From: Methanocaldococcaceae archaeon
GTDB taxonomy: Archaea > AGJL01 > Methanococci > Methanococcales > Methanocaldococcaceae
Reading direction: 5' to 3'
NCBI GenBank assembly: GCA_027023665.1
Contig: JALVUY010000054.1
Location: 1-16,650 of the forward strand
Length of the DNA stretch: 16,650 nucleotides
Below, in pieces: positions 14,980 to 16,650 of this stretch. The position numbers were made by a program, and so were the translations under genes. The notes beneath the pieces were generated by a model. It was not told the origin of the DNA. It was given only the letters and a program-made list of their open reading frames with translations, and did no database searches. The first letter of the stretch is position 1, and each line of letters opens with the position of its first letter.

Positions 14980-16248
14980 ATGTTACTTAAAAATTGTAGA
15001 ATAGTAAAAGATAATAAGATTGTTGAATGTGATATTTTAATTGAAGATAGTAGAATTAAAAAAATCTCTAAAAATATAAATATAAACGATGAAAAAGTTA
15101 ATTTAAAAAATTATATTGTTATTCCAGGAGTTATTGATGCTCATGTCCATTTTAGATGGGGAGAATGTGAAAAAGAGGATTTTTTAAGTGGAAGTTTGGC
15201 AGGGATAAATGGGGGAGTGTGTTTTGCCATAGATATGCCTAACAATAAGCCTCCAATAACTACAAAAGAACTTTTTTATAAAAAACTTGAAGACTGTAAA
15301 AAAGAGAGTAAAATAAATATATTTTTAAATTTTGGAATTACAGAAAAAAATTATCTTGAGAATATAAAGGAGGCAAAGGCATACAAGATATTTATGGTTA
15401 AATCTGTGGGTGATTTATATATTGAAGATTATTCAAAGTTAAAAGATATTTTAAATCAAAATAAGCGTTTTTGTATTCACGCGGAGCATAAAGATATAAT
15501 TAATAAAAATATGAAAATTTATGAATTGAAAAGTTGGATTGACCATTGTAAAATAAGAGATGAAAAATCAGAGGTTGAGGCAGTTAGAGAAGTTATAAAA
15601 ATCTTAGAATTTATTGATAAAGTTGGGAAATATAAGCCTCATATCCATTTTTGTCATATATCTACAAAAAAATCATTGGAAATAATAAAAGATGCAAAAC
15701 AAAGATTAAAAAATGTTAAGATTACTGTTGAAGTTACTCCCCACCACATTTATTTAAATAAGGAAATGGCTGAGGAATTAAAAGGTTTTGGAAAATTTAA
15801 TCCACCCTTGAGGAGTAAGGAAGATAACATAGCGTTAATTAAAGGGATTGTAAATAGAGATGTAGATATAATCGCCTCAGACCATGCTCCACATTTATTA
15901 GAAGACAAGCTTAAAGATGTTAAAAACTGTCCTTCAGGAATTCCTGGAATTGAGACTATCGTTCCTTTAACTTTAAATTTAGTTAATAAAGATCTAATAA
16001 CATTATTTGATGCTATAAGGATATTATCAGAGAATCCAGCTAAAATATTTGATATAAATAACAAAATTGAAGAGGGTAATTTGGCTAATTTAACTATTAT
16101 TGATTTGAAAAAAGAAGGAAAGATTATGGCAGATTTATTTAAATCCAAGGCAAAATTTAGTCCTTTTGATAAGTTTTTAGTTAGAGGGTTTCCAATATAT
16201 ACAGTAGTTAATGGGATATTATATGAAGCAATTGGAAATATTTTATAG
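14980..16248 (+). CDS. pyrC: Dihydroorotase
   Basis: Third step of pyrimidine synthesis: reversible cyclisation of N-carbamoyl-L-aspartate to dihydroorotate. A 422-residue amidohydrolase of the class I type. The zinc motif is DAHVHFR with His55 and His57. Further landmarks are DMPNNKPP at 85-92 (substrate binding), IHAEH at 166-170, HFCHIST with His226, and SDHAPH with Asp301 and His302. The substrate-binding FNPPLRSK lies at 273-280. The segment [12 protein letters not shown] at about 134-145 is where some relatives have the bridging carbamyl-lysine. An ATG at 14968 is possible, but it overlaps the ribosome-binding site TGGGGAG (14969-14975), so 14980 is chosen. It is the last gene of the operon. 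The stop is followed at once by the structured, more GC-rich region. Confidence 0.95.
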   Translation: MLLKNCRIVKDNKIVECDILIEDSRIKKISKNININDEKVNLKNYIVIPGVIDAHVHFRWGECEKEDFLSGSLAGINGGVCFAIDMPNNKPPITTKELFYKKLEDCKKESKINIFLNFGITEKNYLENIKEAKAYKIFMVKSVGDLYIEDYSKLKDILNQNKRFCIHAEHKDIINKNMKIYELKSWIDHCKIRDEKSEVEAVREVIKILEFIDKVGKYKPHIHFCHISTKKSLEIIKDAKQRLKNVKITVEVTPHHIYLNKEMAEELKGFGKFNPPLRSKEDNIALIKGIVNRDVDIIASDHAPHLLEDKLKDVKNCPSGIPGIETIVPLTLNLVNKDLITLFDAIRILSENPAKIFDINNKIEEGNLANLTIIDLKKEGKIMADLFKSKAKFSPFDKFLVRGFPIYTVVNGILYEAIGNIL

Positions 16249-16269
16249 CCATAGAGGGTAAAGCCGTTT

Positions 16270-16335
16270 CCCATTTCCATAGCATATCGTAGTATTTAAC
16301 AATATATCATACAAACCGATAGCTATGGAAATGGG
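16270..16335. repeat. Long near-perfect hairpin
   Basis: CCCATTTCCATAGC (16270-16283) and GCTATGGAAATGGG (16322-16335) are exact 14-base inverted copies. After one bulged A, TATCG (16285-16289) pairs with CGATA (16317-16321), and GTAT (16292-16295) with ATAC (16309-16312). That leaves a loop of 13 bases. It is the most stable-looking stem in the window and is probably part of the candidate RNA. It could also shape the 3' end of the pyrC transcript, as it folds on either strand. Confidence 0.75.
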
Positions 16336-16446
16336 TTATCCTCAGCCCATAGCTTCATCGAGAATACCATTCTATCTGCCATAGGTTCATTGGACTTCCG
16401 GGCTGAACGGAGACAGCCCCTAAAATCTTTTTATCAAAGGTATTTG

Positions 16447-16474
16447 ACCTCGAAGGCAGAGCCCTCTCATCGGT
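16447..16474 (-). other. Kink-turn motif in candidate RNA
   Basis: On the minus strand: stem ACC, bulge GAU, tandem GA, six-pair stem GAGGGC/GCCUUC closed by loop UCU, then GA, then GGU closing the first stem. This is the canonical kink-turn arrangement (three-base bulge followed by two sheared G-A pairs), the binding site of archaeal L7Ae. Flanking UUAUC (16485-16481 region) and GAUAA (after CCUUU) can pair as an outer stem, leaving an internal loop like an H/ACA pocket. Confidence 0.6.
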
Positions 16475-16498
16475 TATAACGATAATATTGTCCCGCTG

Positions 16499-16509
16499 AT
16501 ATTTATATG
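16499..16509 (-). promoter_or_regulatory. TATA box for candidate RNA
   Basis: On the minus strand ACATATAAATA is a strong archaeal TATA box, preceded by TATCGTA as a possible BRE. It predicts initiation near 16480, directly before the kink-turn hairpin. Its position relative to the structured island is the main reason for assigning the RNA to the minus strand. Confidence 0.45.
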
Positions 16510-16578
16510 TTACGATATGCTACAAACCCTACCTTTTATCTCATGATGTTACTTATGTTATATCTTAAGATCTATTAA

Positions 16579-16602
16579 TTTAGGTATATATTTAGGTATA
16601 TA
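16579..16602 (+). repeat. Tandem duplication of a 12-bp unit
   Basis: TTTAGGTATATA occurs twice in exact tandem (16579-16590 and 16591-16602). It lies in the AT-rich tail of the window (16531-16650), where I see no open reading frame or RNA motif. Confidence 0.8.
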
Positions 16603-16612
16603 ATTTTAAAAC

Positions 16613-16640
16613 TTTAAATTATAAAATTTAAATTATAAAA
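16613..16640 (+). repeat. Tandem duplication of a 14-bp unit
   Basis: TTTAAATTATAAAA occurs twice in exact tandem (16613-16626 and 16627-16640), ten bases after the 12-bp tandem pair. Simple AT composition may favour slippage here. Promoter-like TATA content is present on both strands. Confidence 0.8.
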
Positions 16641-16650
16641 ACAGTAAAAT

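Larger units (their letters stand above)
16249..16482 (-). ncRNA. Candidate structured non-coding RNA with kink-turn elements
   Basis: This is a protein-free stretch with markedly higher GC than its surroundings (27 of 60 bases in 16381-16440 by hand count). Read on the minus strand it offers, in order, a textbook kink-turn hairpin (16474-16447), GGGCTG...CAGCCC (six-pair stem near 16420-16401), several short hairpins including AGAAT-GGT-ATTCT (16373-16361), a second kink-turn-like GATGA...CTGA element (16361-16340), and a long hairpin (16335-16270). A TATA box lies just upstream at about 16508-16500. In AT-rich hyperthermophiles, GC-rich islands of this kind are usually RNA genes. Kink-turns suggest L7Ae binding, as in H/ACA or C/D guide RNAs and RNase P RNA. 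I could not match it to a named RNA. The 5' end is estimated from the TATA box and the 3' end is uncertain. Confidence 0.6.

Noticed and set aside
15750..16280. A 176-codon open frame antisense to pyrC, starting in the structured region.
   Set aside because: It mirrors conserved dihydroorotase codons, is low in complexity and has no upstream binding site.
16249..16510. RNase P RNA, because the minus strand contains GGAAGTCC (about 16400-16393), like conserved region I.
   Set aside because: The matching conserved region V (ACAGAA-type) and the regions expected to follow region I are not found in order, and the first long hairpin does not fit. A chance octamer is more likely; a covariance search could reverse this.
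16249..16510. SRP (7S) RNA or a tRNA.
   Set aside because: The SRP helix 8 signature (GGAAGG/AGCA type) and the tRNA T-arm and acceptor pattern are absent.
16249..16650. CRISPR array or leader at the right edge.
   Set aside because: No regularly spaced repeat-spacer units are present and no cas gene is seen. The tandem units are only 12 and 14 bp and directly adjacent. A leader continuing beyond the window cannot be excluded.

Overview
The window looks like a piece of a hyperthermophilic methanogen chromosome from Methanocaldococcales, close to Methanocaldococcus. The DNA is very AT-rich. Start codons are repeatedly preceded by GGTGA/GGTGG-type ribosome-binding sites and by archaeal TATA boxes. 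Gene content is methanogen-specific: a methanogenesis marker 3 protein, the CofA-type lactaldehyde dehydrogenase of F420 synthesis, archaeal form III RuBisCO, two-subunit pyruvate carboxylase, the hypusine protein aIF5A and a UPF0216 protein. These assignments rest on recognised motifs and remembered family members, not on a search.

Layout. Positions 1-4225 hold three minus-strand genes: trpS (its 3' end lies outside the window), the marker 3 gene and cofA. An AT-rich divergent promoter region leads to RuBisCO (4323-5600, +), which converges on an archaeal methyltransferase gene of unknown target (5621-6478, -). A second divergent region carries direct repeats and a palindrome and leads to an HTH-plus-CBS regulator (6618-7517, +). 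Pyruvate carboxylase subunits B and A follow (7689-10990, +), with two inverted repeats upstream of pycB. A nested inverted repeat (10992-11109) separates pycA from the aIF5A gene (11185-11586, +). That gene converges, with a 3-nt gap, on a radical SAM activase gene (11590-12312, -), behind which lies a four-CBS protein gene (12398-13240, -). A tight plus-strand operon fills 13388-16248: UPF0216 protein, a 55-residue single-span membrane protein, an MrpF-like membrane protein, a dolichyl-phosphate-sugar-synthase-like glycosyltransferase and dihydroorotase.

The last 402 bases contain no gene for protein. Positions 16249 to about 16510 are clearly richer in GC than their surroundings and full of inverted repeats. 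Read on the minus strand they contain a TATA box, one textbook kink-turn and a second kink-turn-like element. This is the best candidate for a non-coding RNA gene, possibly of the high-GC ncRNA class known from AT-rich hyperthermophiles. Beyond it lie two tandem duplications with 12- and 14-bp units.

How the parts fit: RuBisCO (AMP/RuBP to 3-phosphoglycerate) and pyruvate carboxylase (pyruvate to oxaloacetate) are both CO2/bicarbonate-fixing enzymes. They flank a DNA-binding protein with CBS domains, a domain that commonly senses adenylates or SAM. A local adenylate-responsive control of carboxylation is a reasonable but untested inference. Several starts were moved downstream of the longest open frame because the upstream start codon lies inside the ribosome-binding site.
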